Assembly (NCBI RefSeq): GCF_003967355.1
Contig: NZ_BIFH01000058.1
Location: 1,137-33,317, forward strand
Length of the DNA stretch: 32,181 nucleotides
Source: Embleya hyalina
GTDB taxonomy: Bacteria; Actinomycetota; Actinomycetes; Streptomycetales; Streptomycetaceae
Direction: 5' to 3'
The position numbers and the translations under genes were made by a program. Position 1 is the stretch's first letter, and the number at the start of each line of letters is the position of its first letter. Shown here piece after piece: positions 22,425 to 32,181 of this stretch. Below the pieces are notes generated by a model that worked only from the letters and a program-made list of their open reading frames with translations, was not told where the DNA came from and did not search any database.

Positions 22425-23581
22425 TGGACTTTCGACCCAAGGAATCGGTCGAGGAGTTCCGGCGATGGATCCGGGGCTTCGTCGCCGAACACCTGACCGA
22501 GGACATGATCGAGCGGGCCCGGCGCACCGGCACCTTCCACGACTGGGGGTTCCACCGCGCGCTGGCCGCGACCGGGGTGATCGCCGAGGGCATGGCCGGG
22601 CCCGGGCGGGCCGGGGGGCGCGACCCGTTGGAGCTGTACGTCTTCTTCGACGAACTGGGGCTGGCCGACGCGCCGTTCTACGGGCTGGCCAACACCATGC
22701 TGGTGGCGGGAGTCGTGGAGCAGATCGGCAGCGCGTTCCATCTCGCCGAGGTACTGCCCCGGTTCCATCGGGGCGAGGCGATCGCGGCGCTCGGCTACAG
22801 CGAACCCGGCTCGGGATCGGACGTCGCGGCGGCGGCCACCCGCGCGGAGCGGGTGCCCGGGGACCCGGAGGACGAGCCGGTGTGGCTGGTGAACGGGCAG
22901 AAGATGTTCACCACGCTCGTGCACGAGGCCGGCTACGTGATCCTGCTGACCCGCACCGACCCGGACGTGGCCAAACATCGCGGCCTGACCATGTTCCTGG
23001 TGCCGACCGACCTGCCCGGCATCTCCTTCCAGGCGGTGGAGACGATGGGCGGCGACCGCACCAACATCACCTACTTCGCCGACGTCCGCGTCCCCGACCG
23101 CTGGCGGCTGGGCGAGGTGCACGGCGGGTGGGACGTGATGAAGGTGGCGCTGGCCTACGAGCGGGGCGTGTTCGGCAACATGAACCAGGGCGTGTCGCTG
23201 CTGCGCCGGTTCACCCGGTGGGCGACCGAGACCGGGGCGATGGACGACACGGCGGTGCGCAAGCGGCTGGCCCGGATCGCGATCGACAACGAGATCACCG
23301 CGCTGCTGGCGCTGCGTCCGGCGCTGATCGCCAGTGCGGGCGGCCTGCCCACCACCGAGGGTTCGATCGCCAAGTTGTACGCGAGCGAGGCGTACAACCG
23401 GGCTGCCGAGGCGTGCCTGGACATGGCCGGACCCGAGGGACTATTGGGCGAGCCGGGCGACGCGTGGTTCGTCGACCACGCCGCGCGGGACGCGCCGGTG
23501 ACCACGATCTACGGCGGGACCAGCGAGATCCAGCGCAACAACATCGCGGAGCACCGGCTGGGGCTGCCCCGGTCGCGATAG
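22424..23581 (+). CDS. Acyl-CoA dehydrogenase, large subunit
   Basis: A 385-aa flavoprotein that oxidises acyl-CoA to 2-enoyl-CoA. The substrate/FAD segment GYSEPGSGSDVAAAATR (124-140) is intact, as is NGQKMFTT (157-164). The usual C-terminal catalytic Glu position reads YGGTSEIQR (363-371), with Gly instead of Glu. The base is therefore probably E246 in LAYERG, the alternative position used in isovaleryl-CoA dehydrogenase and in the ChsE1-ChsE2 heterotetramers of steroid degradation. The pair of unequal subunits with coupled translation fits an alpha2beta2 FadE complex. ATG 22424 lies on the stop of the short-subunit gene. A strong terminator follows. The substrate is not known; a sterol or bulky side-chain acyl-CoA is possible. 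Confidence 0.9.
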   Translation: MDFRPKESVEEFRRWIRGFVAEHLTEDMIERARRTGTFHDWGFHRALAATGVIAEGMAGPGRAGGRDPLELYVFFDELGLADAPFYGLANTMLVAGVVEQIGSAFHLAEVLPRFHRGEAIAALGYSEPGSGSDVAAAATRAERVPGDPEDEPVWLVNGQKMFTTLVHEAGYVILLTRTDPDVAKHRGLTMFLVPTDLPGISFQAVETMGGDRTNITYFADVRVPDRWRLGEVHGGWDVMKVALAYERGVFGNMNQGVSLLRRFTRWATETGAMDDTAVRKRLARIAIDNEITALLALRPALIASAGGLPTTEGSIAKLYASEAYNRAAEACLDMAGPEGLLGEPGDAWFVDHAARDAPVTTIYGGTSEIQRNNIAEHRLGLPRSR

Positions 23582-23587
23582 GTACGG

Positions 23588-23619
23588 CGGGACCCGCGCG
23601 CGGCGTCGCGCGGGTCCCG
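23588..23619 (+). terminator. Terminator of the acyl-CoA dehydrogenase operon
   Basis: CGGGACCCGCGCG (23588-23600) pairs perfectly with CGCGCGGGTCCCG (23607-23619) around a 6-base loop, directly after the stop codon. Confidence 0.85.
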
Positions 23620-23776
23620 TGCCGCGCGGGCGGGCCGCTCCGGGGGCGCGGCGCCCGGTGTTTTACGGATATGACGGGCTCGGCGGGGGTGCCGCCGAAC
23701 GGGTGGCCGGAAGCGGGCGCGCTTCATGGCAGACTTCGGCACCGTTCACACCGGTGAGCGAAACGGAGTTTCTGCC

Positions 23777-26275
23777 ATGCGGCCGCTGCACGACGAGGAC
23801 CCTTCGAGCGTTGGCGCCTACCGATTGGTGGGCCGGCTCGGCGAAGGGACCACGGCTCGGACCTATCTGGGCGCCGCGCCCGACGACGCCCCCGTCGTGG
23901 TGCGGGTGATCCGGGCCGACCTCGGGCGTGATCCCGCCTTCCGCGTCCGCTTCGGCGAAGAGGTGGACGCCGCTCGGCGGTTGCCCGGTCCGGGCACCGC
24001 CGTGGTCCTGGACGCCGACACCACCGGCCGGCAACTCTGGTACGCCACCACGCACGTGCCCGGTCCGACGCTGGCCGAGACGGTCCGTCGGCACGGTCTG
24101 CTCCCCGGTCACTCGCTGCGCACGCTGGCCGGTGAACTCGCCGCCTCGCTCGGCCTGTTGCACGCCGCCGGGCTGTACCACGGGCGGCTCGACCCCGGTG
24201 CGGTGCGGCTGGATCCGAACGGCCCCCGGCTGCCGCACGTCGGGATCGCGCACGCCTCGCTCGGCTCGTCGGTGACCGCCGACGGCGTGGTGATCGGCAC
24301 CGTGCTCGACTCCCCCGGCTTTCGTTCGCCGGAGCAGGTACGGGATCTGACGGTGGGTCCGGCGAGCGACGTGTTCTCGCTCGGGTCGGTGCTGGTGTTC
24401 GCCGCGACCGGCGCGGGCCCGTTCGACCGGGGCGACGAGCGCTCGCCCGCCGATCGGGTCGCCGAGGGCGAGCCGGAACTGGGCGACGTGCCCGCCTCGT
24501 TGCGCGACCTGATCGCGGCCTGCCTGGTCAAGGACCCGGACCGGCGGCCGAGTCCGGACGAGGTGGCCCGGGTCGCGGCCGGCACCGCCGGCCCGAGCTG
24601 GCTGCCCGCGGCCACCGCGACGTGGGTGGCCGAACGGGTGGCCAACCCGTGGGAGCCACCCGAGCCGATGCCCGGCAGCGAGCCGTACGCGGCCGACACC
24701 GTACCGGCCCCGCCGCCCGGCGCGACCCCGCCGCCGGAGCCGGAGCCCACGACCACGACCGTCGCCTCCCCCGCCGCGCCGCCCGTCCCCGAGCCGGAGT
24801 CCGCGCCGCCCGCCACCCCGGCCCGGACCCACCGCGCGGCCCGGGCCGAACCCGCCGTGCCGCCGGCCGGGGGCGAACCGCCCACCCGCGCGCACCGGGC
24901 CGCCGGCTCGTCCCGGGCCAAGTCCCGCCGCGGCTTCCTCGCCGTCGCGGCCGGTGCCGCCGTCCTGGGCGGCGGCGGTGCGGCATGGGCGCTGAGCCGG
25001 GGCGGCGACAAGACGCCCAAGGCCACCCCGAAGCCGTCGGCGCCGGCGTCGAGTTCGGCGGCACGCACGCCGGGACCGGCCGTGCCCGGCACGGTCCGCG
25101 AACTCACCGTGTGGACCACGGAGAGCCTGGTGCCCGCCGCGCTGCTGGGCGAACTGGGCCTGGAGTTCGGCAAAATGGGCACCTCCGGCGCCGGGGTGCG
25201 GATCGGCAGTCGGGTGCAGCCGAAGGCCGGCTACACCCAGGCCCTCGAACAGGCGCTGCGCGCGGGTCGCGGGCCCGACGTGTTCGAACTCGACCTGCTC
25301 GCCCTGGCCCGGTTCAAGGCCGCCGACCTGGTGATGGACCTGACCCCGTTGCAGAGCCGGTTCGACGGCGGCAGCTGGTTCCCCGCCGTGCGGGCCGCGG
25401 TCACCTCGGGGGGCCGGATCATGGCGCTGCCCCTGGGCGCCGGCGTGCCCGTGGTGCTCTACGACAAGGGGCTGTTCCAGGCCGCGCAGGTGGGCGTGCC
25501 GACCGACCGGGTGACCTGGGTCGCGGACCTGGAGAAGTTGCGCCAGGCCAACGCGACCAACCCCGACTACCGCGCGCTGTACGTACCCGGCGGGGCCTGG
25601 CCGGTGTTGGCCTCGTGCGTGTGGGAGGACGACGGGACCATCGCGGTGCAGGAGGGCGACGCCTGGCGCGGCACGCTCGACCTGCCCGGATCGGTCGAGG
25701 GGGCCCGGTTCTTCCGACACCTCCAGTCGTACGCGCCGGACGCGGTCGGGGTGGGCAACGACGACCCGGCGACCACGGCCCGCGTCGCCAAGGGCGGGGT
25801 CGCCTCGGTGATCGCCGACGCCTCGCTGTACGACGCGGTGGTGACCGCGAATCCGGCGCTGCGCCCGGTGCTGGGCGCGTTCGCGATCCCCGGCCGCACG
25901 GCGGGCAAGCCGGCCGCCGTCGGGGTGCACGGCACGGTCCTGGCGGTGTCGGCCGCCAGCCTGTTCAAGGAGGCGGCGATCGACCTGCTCTCCCTGGTCG
26001 CCACCGACCGCTGGCGGGCCCGGATCGCGACGGAGGCCCGGCTGGTCCCGGTCCGCAGCGGCCTGGATCGAGCGGTGCCGTCGGACAATCCGATGATCCA
26101 GGCCGCGCTCTCCGCGCTGCCCGTGGGCGGTCGGGCGTATCCGGTCGCCCCGGGGTGGTCGGAGCGTCCGCTGGCCGAACTCTCCCGGCAGACGCTGGCG
26201 GGCACCGATCCGCTGGTGGCGGCGGCCGCCGCGAACACGATCGTGGCCCGCGAGTTCGGCGTCGACCCCACCTGA
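23777..26275 (+). CDS. Pseudokinase fused to an extracytoplasmic solute-binding domain
   Basis: An 832-aa bitopic protein. Residues 15-270 have the serine/threonine-kinase fold, with the glycine loop LGEGTTARTYLG (21-32), SPGFRSPEQ (179-187) and SDVFSLGS (197-204). However, the catalytic Lys position reads R43 in VVVRVI, the HRDLKPxN loop reads HGRLDPGA (135-142) and DFG reads IAH, so it should be catalytically dead. A Pro-rich linker (about 290-380) leads to KSRRGFLAV, a twin-arginine-like motif before a Gly/Ala-rich membrane segment (about 386-406). Residues ~438-832 form a carbohydrate-type solute-binding domain (VRELTVWTT, GRGPDVFELD, ALPLGAGVPVVLYDKG). ATG 23777 has CGGAG (23764-23768) 8 bases upstream. 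No ABC permease or ATPase gene is nearby, so a receptor role is inferred. The next gene is a paralogue in its binding domain. Confidence 0.88.
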   Translation: MRPLHDEDPSSVGAYRLVGRLGEGTTARTYLGAAPDDAPVVVRVIRADLGRDPAFRVRFGEEVDAARRLPGPGTAVVLDADTTGRQLWYATTHVPGPTLAETVRRHGLLPGHSLRTLAGELAASLGLLHAAGLYHGRLDPGAVRLDPNGPRLPHVGIAHASLGSSVTADGVVIGTVLDSPGFRSPEQVRDLTVGPASDVFSLGSVLVFAATGAGPFDRGDERSPADRVAEGEPELGDVPASLRDLIAACLVKDPDRRPSPDEVARVAAGTAGPSWLPAATATWVAERVANPWEPPEPMPGSEPYAADTVPAPPPGATPPPEPEPTTTTVASPAAPPVPEPESAPPATPARTHRAARAEPAVPPAGGEPPTRAHRAAGSSRAKSRRGFLAVAAGAAVLGGGGAAWALSRGGDKTPKATPKPSAPASSSAARTPGPAVPGTVRELTVWTTESLVPAALLGELGLEFGKMGTSGAGVRIGSRVQPKAGYTQALEQALRAGRGPDVFELDLLALARFKAADLVMDLTPLQSRFDGGSWFPAVRAAVTSGGRIMALPLGAGVPVVLYDKGLFQAAQVGVPTDRVTWVADLEKLRQANATNPDYRALYVPGGAWPVLASCVWEDDGTIAVQEGDAWRGTLDLPGSVEGARFFRHLQSYAPDAVGVGNDDPATTARVAKGGVASVIADASLYDAVVTANPALRPVLGAFAIPGRTAGKPAAVGVHGTVLAVSAASLFKEAAIDLLSLVATDRWRARIATEARLVPVRSGLDRAVPSDNPMIQAALSALPVGGRAYPVAPGWSERPLAELSRQTLAGTDPLVAAAAANTIVAREFGVDPT

Positions 26276-26321
26276 CGGATCTCCCTGGCGGCAGAGATCA
26301 CCGCGCGGCCTAGGGTTTGCG

Positions 26322-26346
26322 CAGGCATGGCATCCGGCCATGCCTG
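26322..26346. promoter_or_regulatory. Perfect inverted repeat before the second solute-binding gene
   Basis: CAGGCATGGC (26322-26331) pairs with GCCATGCCTG (26337-26346) around a 5-base centre, 13 bases before the ribosome binding site of the next gene. It could be an operator, a terminator of the first gene, or a leader hairpin controlling translation. No T-tract follows. Confidence 0.45.
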
Positions 26347-26372
26347 TCGCCCACTCTCGGAGGAGCCGCACC

Positions 26373-28232
26373 GTGTCGTCGTGGAACGAGGAACCACCCG
26401 CGTCGAGGGACGACGACCCGTCGGCCGAACCACCGCCTCGGCCCACGTACGCCCCGATGGCCGTGCCGCCGCCCCCGGGACAGCCGGCCGGACCGCCCGC
26501 GCAGCACCGGCCGGCCGGACCGCCGCCGGGGTACCCGGCCGGGCAGCGGCCCGGACCACCCCCGGCGGGTGGGGCACCGCAGCCGCCGGCCGGTCCCGCG
26601 CCCGGCTACCCGGCCGGGCCGCCTCCGCAGTACGCGGCGGGCCAGGCCCCGCGATACTCGCCGGGGCAACCTCCCGGCCAGGCACCGCAATACCCGAACC
26701 AGGCACCGCAGTACCCGGCCGGCCAGGGGGCGCAATACGCGGCCGGCGGGCCGTATCCGGGTGCACCCGCCCAGTACCCGGGCGGGCCGCAGTACCCGAA
26801 CACGCCGCCGGGGAGCCGGGGTCCGCAACCCCCGCGGCCCGACGGCGGGACCTCCCGGCGCCGGGTGATCGTGGCCGGTTCGGTCGCGGCGGCCGTCGCG
26901 GCCGGCGGCGGGGTCGCGGCCTGGCTGCTCACCCGGGGCGACGACAAGAGCGCCGCCCCCTCGCCCAAGCCGAACCCGACCACCCCCGCGCCGGTACCGC
27001 CGGGGCCGCCGACCGACCCCGAACCGCCCACCACCGAGAGCGGTCCGTACACGCTCACCATGTGGCTGGACAAGCTCTACACCCCGGGCGTCGACCAGGC
27101 GAAGACCAACTCCGACCTGGCCGCCGCGCTGGTCAAGGTGGATCCACTCGGCACCGTGCGCGGTGAGGTCCAGGAGTACATCGACCAGACGAAGCTGGAC
27201 ACCGCGCTCGCCGCGGGCAACGGCCCCGACCTCTTCCAGGTGGACAGCCTGGGCCTGGCCCGCCGGGTCAAGCAGGGCACCCTGCTCGACCTGACCCCCT
27301 ACGCGAAGCGGTTGAACGCGGACGCGTGGCATCCGGCGGCCCGGGCCGCCTGCACCGTCGACGGCAAGCTCTACGCGCTGCCGATGGACGTGTACGCCCC
27401 GGTCGTGCTGTACGACAAGCGGCTGTGCGATCCGGCCGGGTTCGTGGTGCCCACCACGCGCGACGAGTGGATCACGCAGTTGGACAAGCTCAAGCAGCAC
27501 TACGCGAGCGACCCGAAGTTCGAGGCGCTGCACCTGGTCGGCCGGGCCTGGCAGACGATCGCCGCGTGCCTGTACGCGAACGGCTGCGAGATAGCGGTGC
27601 GGCAGAACGAGCGCTGGGTCGGGCGACTGAACACCGACGCGGGCCGCGCGGGCATCGCGTTCTTCCAAAAGCTCCAGTCCTATTCGAGCGCGCCGAAGAA
27701 CGTCGAGGAGTACAAGGACCCGGCCGGCAACATCACCGCCGTGCTCACCGCCGGCAAGGCGGCGATGGCGATCCAGCCGGACTGGGTGGTGGCCGAACTG
27801 CTGCGCACCTCCCCCGAGACGGCCCGCAACCTGGGCGCCTTCCCGATGCCCGGGACCACCGCCGGCAAGCCCGCGACGGTCGGCGTGTGGGCCGGTGTGC
27901 TGGCCGTGTCGGCGAAGACCGGGCATCCGGTGGGGGCGACCAACCTGCTGCGGGTGATGTCCTCGTCGGTGTGGCAGGAGCGCTGGGCGAACGAGAACGA
28001 GACGGTGCCGGCGCTCGGCGGGCTGACCACCACGTCGGGCGCCGCCAACCCGGCCCGGGCCGCGACGCTGACCGCGCTCGCCCAGGGCAAGCCGTACCCG
28101 GCCGCGCCGGGCTGGACGGCGGGTCCGCTCAAGGACTTCGCCGAGAACGTGCTGGGCGGCGCCGACCCGGTGGCCGTCGGCGCGGACCAGGACGCGAAGA
28201 TCGCGGGCACCTTCGTCCGTTACCAGCCCTGA
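26373..28232 (+). CDS. Membrane-anchored solute-binding protein with disordered N-terminus
   Basis: A 619-aa protein, paralogous in its C-terminal domain to the preceding gene product. Residues 1-160 are a proline/glycine-rich disordered region with repeats around QYP, AGQ and PPG (for example QAPQYPNQAPQYPAGQ). Then comes TSRRRVIVAG, a twin-arginine-like motif, and one membrane segment (about 165-187). Residues ~225-619 form the binding domain with GNGPDLFQVDSLGLARR, ALPMDVYAPVVLYDK and TTAGKPATVGVWAGVLAVS. The last aligns with RTAGKPAAVGVHGTVLAVS in the first protein. No lipobox Cys is present, so it is anchored by the helix. GTG 26373 has GGAGGAG (26359-26365) 7 bases upstream. It lies 97 bp after the pseudokinase gene and could be co-transcribed. 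A terminator follows at 28319-28348. Confidence 0.87.
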   Translation: MSSWNEEPPASRDDDPSAEPPPRPTYAPMAVPPPPGQPAGPPAQHRPAGPPPGYPAGQRPGPPPAGGAPQPPAGPAPGYPAGPPPQYAAGQAPRYSPGQPPGQAPQYPNQAPQYPAGQGAQYAAGGPYPGAPAQYPGGPQYPNTPPGSRGPQPPRPDGGTSRRRVIVAGSVAAAVAAGGGVAAWLLTRGDDKSAAPSPKPNPTTPAPVPPGPPTDPEPPTTESGPYTLTMWLDKLYTPGVDQAKTNSDLAAALVKVDPLGTVRGEVQEYIDQTKLDTALAAGNGPDLFQVDSLGLARRVKQGTLLDLTPYAKRLNADAWHPAARAACTVDGKLYALPMDVYAPVVLYDKRLCDPAGFVVPTTRDEWITQLDKLKQHYASDPKFEALHLVGRAWQTIAACLYANGCEIAVRQNERWVGRLNTDAGRAGIAFFQKLQSYSSAPKNVEEYKDPAGNITAVLTAGKAAMAIQPDWVVAELLRTSPETARNLGAFPMPGTTAGKPATVGVWAGVLAVSAKTGHPVGATNLLRVMSSSVWQERWANENETVPALGGLTTTSGAANPARAATLTALAQGKPYPAAPGWTAGPLKDFAENVLGGADPVAVGADQDAKIAGTFVRYQP

Positions 28233-28318
28233 CCCGTACCGGATCCCACCGCTCCTCGACCGGGCGGCCGGACGCCGGCCGTCGTGTCACCCACACGGCG
28301 TAAGAAATCCTCAAGCGT

Positions 28319-28348
28319 AAGCCCGTCGCGGTTCCCCGCGGCGGGCTT
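28319..28348 (+). terminator. Terminator after the solute-binding pair
   Basis: AAGCCCGTCGCGG (28319-28331) pairs with CCGCGGCGGGCTT (28336-28348), with one T-G wobble and a 4-base loop, about 87 bases after the stop codon. Confidence 0.75.
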
Positions 28349-28488
28349 ACCGCATTACCCACCCTCCGCAATCGGACCGGCGCATACCGTCGGGTCACTT
28401 CCCCTTCGGGCGACCGGCGGTTTCCGGCTTCGGTGGTACATGTCCGGCCGATCGGTCGCTCTCCGAGCACACGAGGATGCGGTCCGTC

Positions 28489-29652
28489 ATGTCCGGAAGT
28501 CCCGACCCCTCCCGGGCCGATCTGCTCCGCGGCAGCCTCGAGGCCGTCGCGCCCGTCGCGCACGATCTGGTCTCGCACTTCTACGCGCTGCTGTTCCTGC
28601 GCCGCCCCGACCTGCGCGCGTTGTTCCCGCCGGCCATGGACCACCAGCGCGACCGCCTCCTCGCCGCGCTGCTGCGGGTCGGCGCGGCCGGCGACGAACC
28701 GCACGAGTTGCGCCGCTATCTGCGCGGATTGGGCCGGGACCACCGCAAATACGGGGTACTGGACGAGCACTACGACGCGGTCGGCGGCGCGCTGATCGGC
28801 GCGCTGGCCCGCTACCTGGGCGAGCGCTGGACGCCCGAACTCCAGGCCGCCTGGGTGGAGGTGTACACGTGGGCGGCGGCGGTGATGATCGAGGCCGCCG
28901 CCGACGACGCCGAGGACGCGCCCGCGTGGTGGGACGCGGTGATCACCGCCCACGAGCCGCGCGGCCGGGACATCGCGGTGATCACCGTCGAGCCGGATCG
29001 CCCGCTGCCCTACCACCCCGGCCAGCACGTCACGGTGGAGACCCCCTGGTGGCCCCGGGTGTGGCGGCACTACTCGATCGCCAACGCCCCCCGCGTCGAC
29101 GGCCGGCTGGAGCTGCACGTGCGCGCGGTGCCGGCGGGGTGGGTGAGCAACGCGCTGGTACACCGGGCCCGGGTCGGCGACCGGATCCGGCTCGGCCCGG
29201 CGCGCGGCGGCCTGGTGTTGCGCGGCGAGACGCTGCGCCGGACGTTGTGCGTGGCCTACGGCACCGGCCTGGCGCCGATCAAGGCGCTGGTGGAGCACAT
29301 GGCGCAGCGTCAGCTGGCACACCGTGCGCACGTGTTCATCGGCGCCGAGTATCGGGCGGACCTGTACGACCTGGGCGCGCTGTCCGCCATGGCCGACGTG
29401 TACCCGTGGTTGAACGTGATCCCCGCGGTCACCCACGACCGCTCGTTCACGGGCGTCCGGGGCGCGCTGCCCGACGTGCTGGCCAGGTACGGCGACTGGG
29501 CGGACCACGACGTGTTCGTCAGCGGGTCGGCGGCGTTGGTCCGGGCCACCGCGCACCGGCTGACCGGCGAATTGGGGGTGGCCCCGCAGCGGCTGCACAC
29601 CGAGAGCCTGGACGGGTCCGCTCGCGGGACGGTACTGCTTCGGGGCCGCTGA
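28489..29652 (+). CDS. Flavohemoglobin-type globin/FAD/NAD oxidoreductase
   Basis: A 387-aa cytoplasmic protein of flavohemoglobin architecture. The N-terminal globin domain (about 1-135) has the B10 Tyr in SHFYALLF (Y32), the CD1 Phe in LFP (F46), the proximal His in RDHRKYGV (H85) and the Tyr in EHYDAV (Y95). The FAD domain follows with PGQHVTVE (177-184) and RHYSIAN (193-199). The NAD domain has YGTGLAPIKA (257-266) and FVSGSAALV. Flavohemoglobins use NADH to turn nitric oxide into nitrate. The start is uncertain: AGGA (28474-28477) is 11 bases before ATG 28489, while ATG 28477 would add four residues without a ribosome binding site. It is transcribed before the YdeP-type gene with a 96-bp gap. 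No NsrR-type site was found. Confidence 0.87.
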   Translation: MSGSPDPSRADLLRGSLEAVAPVAHDLVSHFYALLFLRRPDLRALFPPAMDHQRDRLLAALLRVGAAGDEPHELRRYLRGLGRDHRKYGVLDEHYDAVGGALIGALARYLGERWTPELQAAWVEVYTWAAAVMIEAAADDAEDAPAWWDAVITAHEPRGRDIAVITVEPDRPLPYHPGQHVTVETPWWPRVWRHYSIANAPRVDGRLELHVRAVPAGWVSNALVHRARVGDRIRLGPARGGLVLRGETLRRTLCVAYGTGLAPIKALVEHMAQRQLAHRAHVFIGAEYRADLYDLGALSAMADVYPWLNVIPAVTHDRSFTGVRGALPDVLARYGDWADHDVFVSGSAALVRATAHRLTGELGVAPQRLHTESLDGSARGTVLLRGR

Positions 29653-29697
29653 GCCGCGGCGCGTCGGAGCCGGGGGCGTAACGTACTGGTCATCAGG

Positions 29698-29717
29698 GTC
29701 GTGTCGAGTCGTGTCGA
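29698..29717 (+). repeat. Perfect tandem 10-bp repeat in an intergenic gap
   Basis: GTCGTGTCGA occurs twice without a spacer (29698-29707 and 29708-29717), about 30 bases before the start of the oxidoreductase gene. It may be a direct-repeat regulator site or a chance duplication. Confidence 0.5.
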
Positions 29718-29748
29718 TACGACCGCTTCGAGCCGCAGGAGCACCCGC

Positions 29749-32025
<2,277 letters not shown>

Positions 32026-32057
32026 TTGTTGGGCGCTTCGCGCCGGCTCGCGAGGGA

Positions 32058-32100
32058 CCACTTTTTCTTTCCCCCGCTTCGCTCCTCCAAGAAAAAGCGG
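32058..32100. terminator. Hairpin with A/T-rich stem after the oxidoreductase gene
   Basis: CCACTTTTTCTT (32058-32069) pairs with AAGAAAAAGCGG (32089-32100), with one mismatch, around a 19-base loop. It starts about 33 bases after the stop codon. Confidence 0.6.
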
Positions 32101-32117
32101 CCCCTCGCTCGGGGCCG
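32098..32117. terminator. Second hairpin downstream of the oxidoreductase gene
   Basis: CGGCCCC (32098-32104) pairs with GGGGCCG (32111-32117) around a 6-base loop and overlaps the foot of the previous hairpin. The rest of the window to 32181 shows no gene. Confidence 0.5.
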
Positions 32118-32181
32118 TGCGCCCCTCCGCTTCGCTCCGGGTCGCCCAGCCCACACTTCGCGGCTCCGCCGCTCTCCGCGC

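Overview
The window is chromosomal DNA from a very GC-rich actinomycete. Third codon positions are almost always G or C, several genes start with GTG or TTG, and long spurious frames run antisense to the real genes. The gene types (a WhiJ-like XRE/DUF5753 regulator with a DUF397 protein and a HATPase protein, a SWIM/DUF6493-like pair, FadE-type acyl-CoA dehydrogenase pairs, kinase-like receptor proteins) fit the Streptomycetales or close relatives. No rRNA, tRNA, CRISPR array, transposase or phage gene was seen. I annotate 21 protein genes.

Layout. 1-2146: a non-coding region with an ~89-bp imperfect direct repeat, then a promoter/operator region and an amidohydrolase of the N-acyl-D-amino-acid deacylase type. 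2541-4038: psd-pssA, the overlapping pair that makes phosphatidylethanolamine, converging on recD2 (4134-6389, minus). A divergent SRPBCC-fold gene (6560-6988) has a KstR-like palindrome in its promoter region. 7138-9839: a translationally coupled M16 peptidase pair, one active and one apparently inactive. 9880-11057 (minus): an ankyrin-repeat protein and an unidentified protein. 11226-12746: arylamine N-acetyltransferase and an O-methyltransferase. 12846-17119 (minus): a SWIM zinc-finger protein coupled to a large DUF6493-like protein. 17619-19712: a WhiJ/AbaA-type trio of XRE regulator, DUF397 protein and HATPase protein. The palindrome ATGCACGTGCAT recurs upstream of the last two. 20048-21118 (minus): a membrane protein with an internally duplicated extracytoplasmic module. 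21408-23581: two overlapping acyl-CoA dehydrogenase genes, probably one heteromeric enzyme. 23777-28232: two paralogous membrane-anchored solute-binding proteins, the first fused to a cytoplasmic pseudokinase. 28489-32025: a flavohemoglobin and an FdhF/YdeP-type molybdopterin oxidoreductase.

The two most interesting items are these. First, the pseudokinase/solute-binding receptor pair has no ABC permease nearby and has internal twin-arginine anchors, so it looks like a sensing system rather than a transporter. Second, the palindromic array around the DUF397 and HATPase genes is a good candidate for the operator set of the neighbouring XRE regulator. Strong hairpins separate most transcription units, so operon boundaries are fairly clear. 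All family assignments were made by reading motifs; no database search was run.
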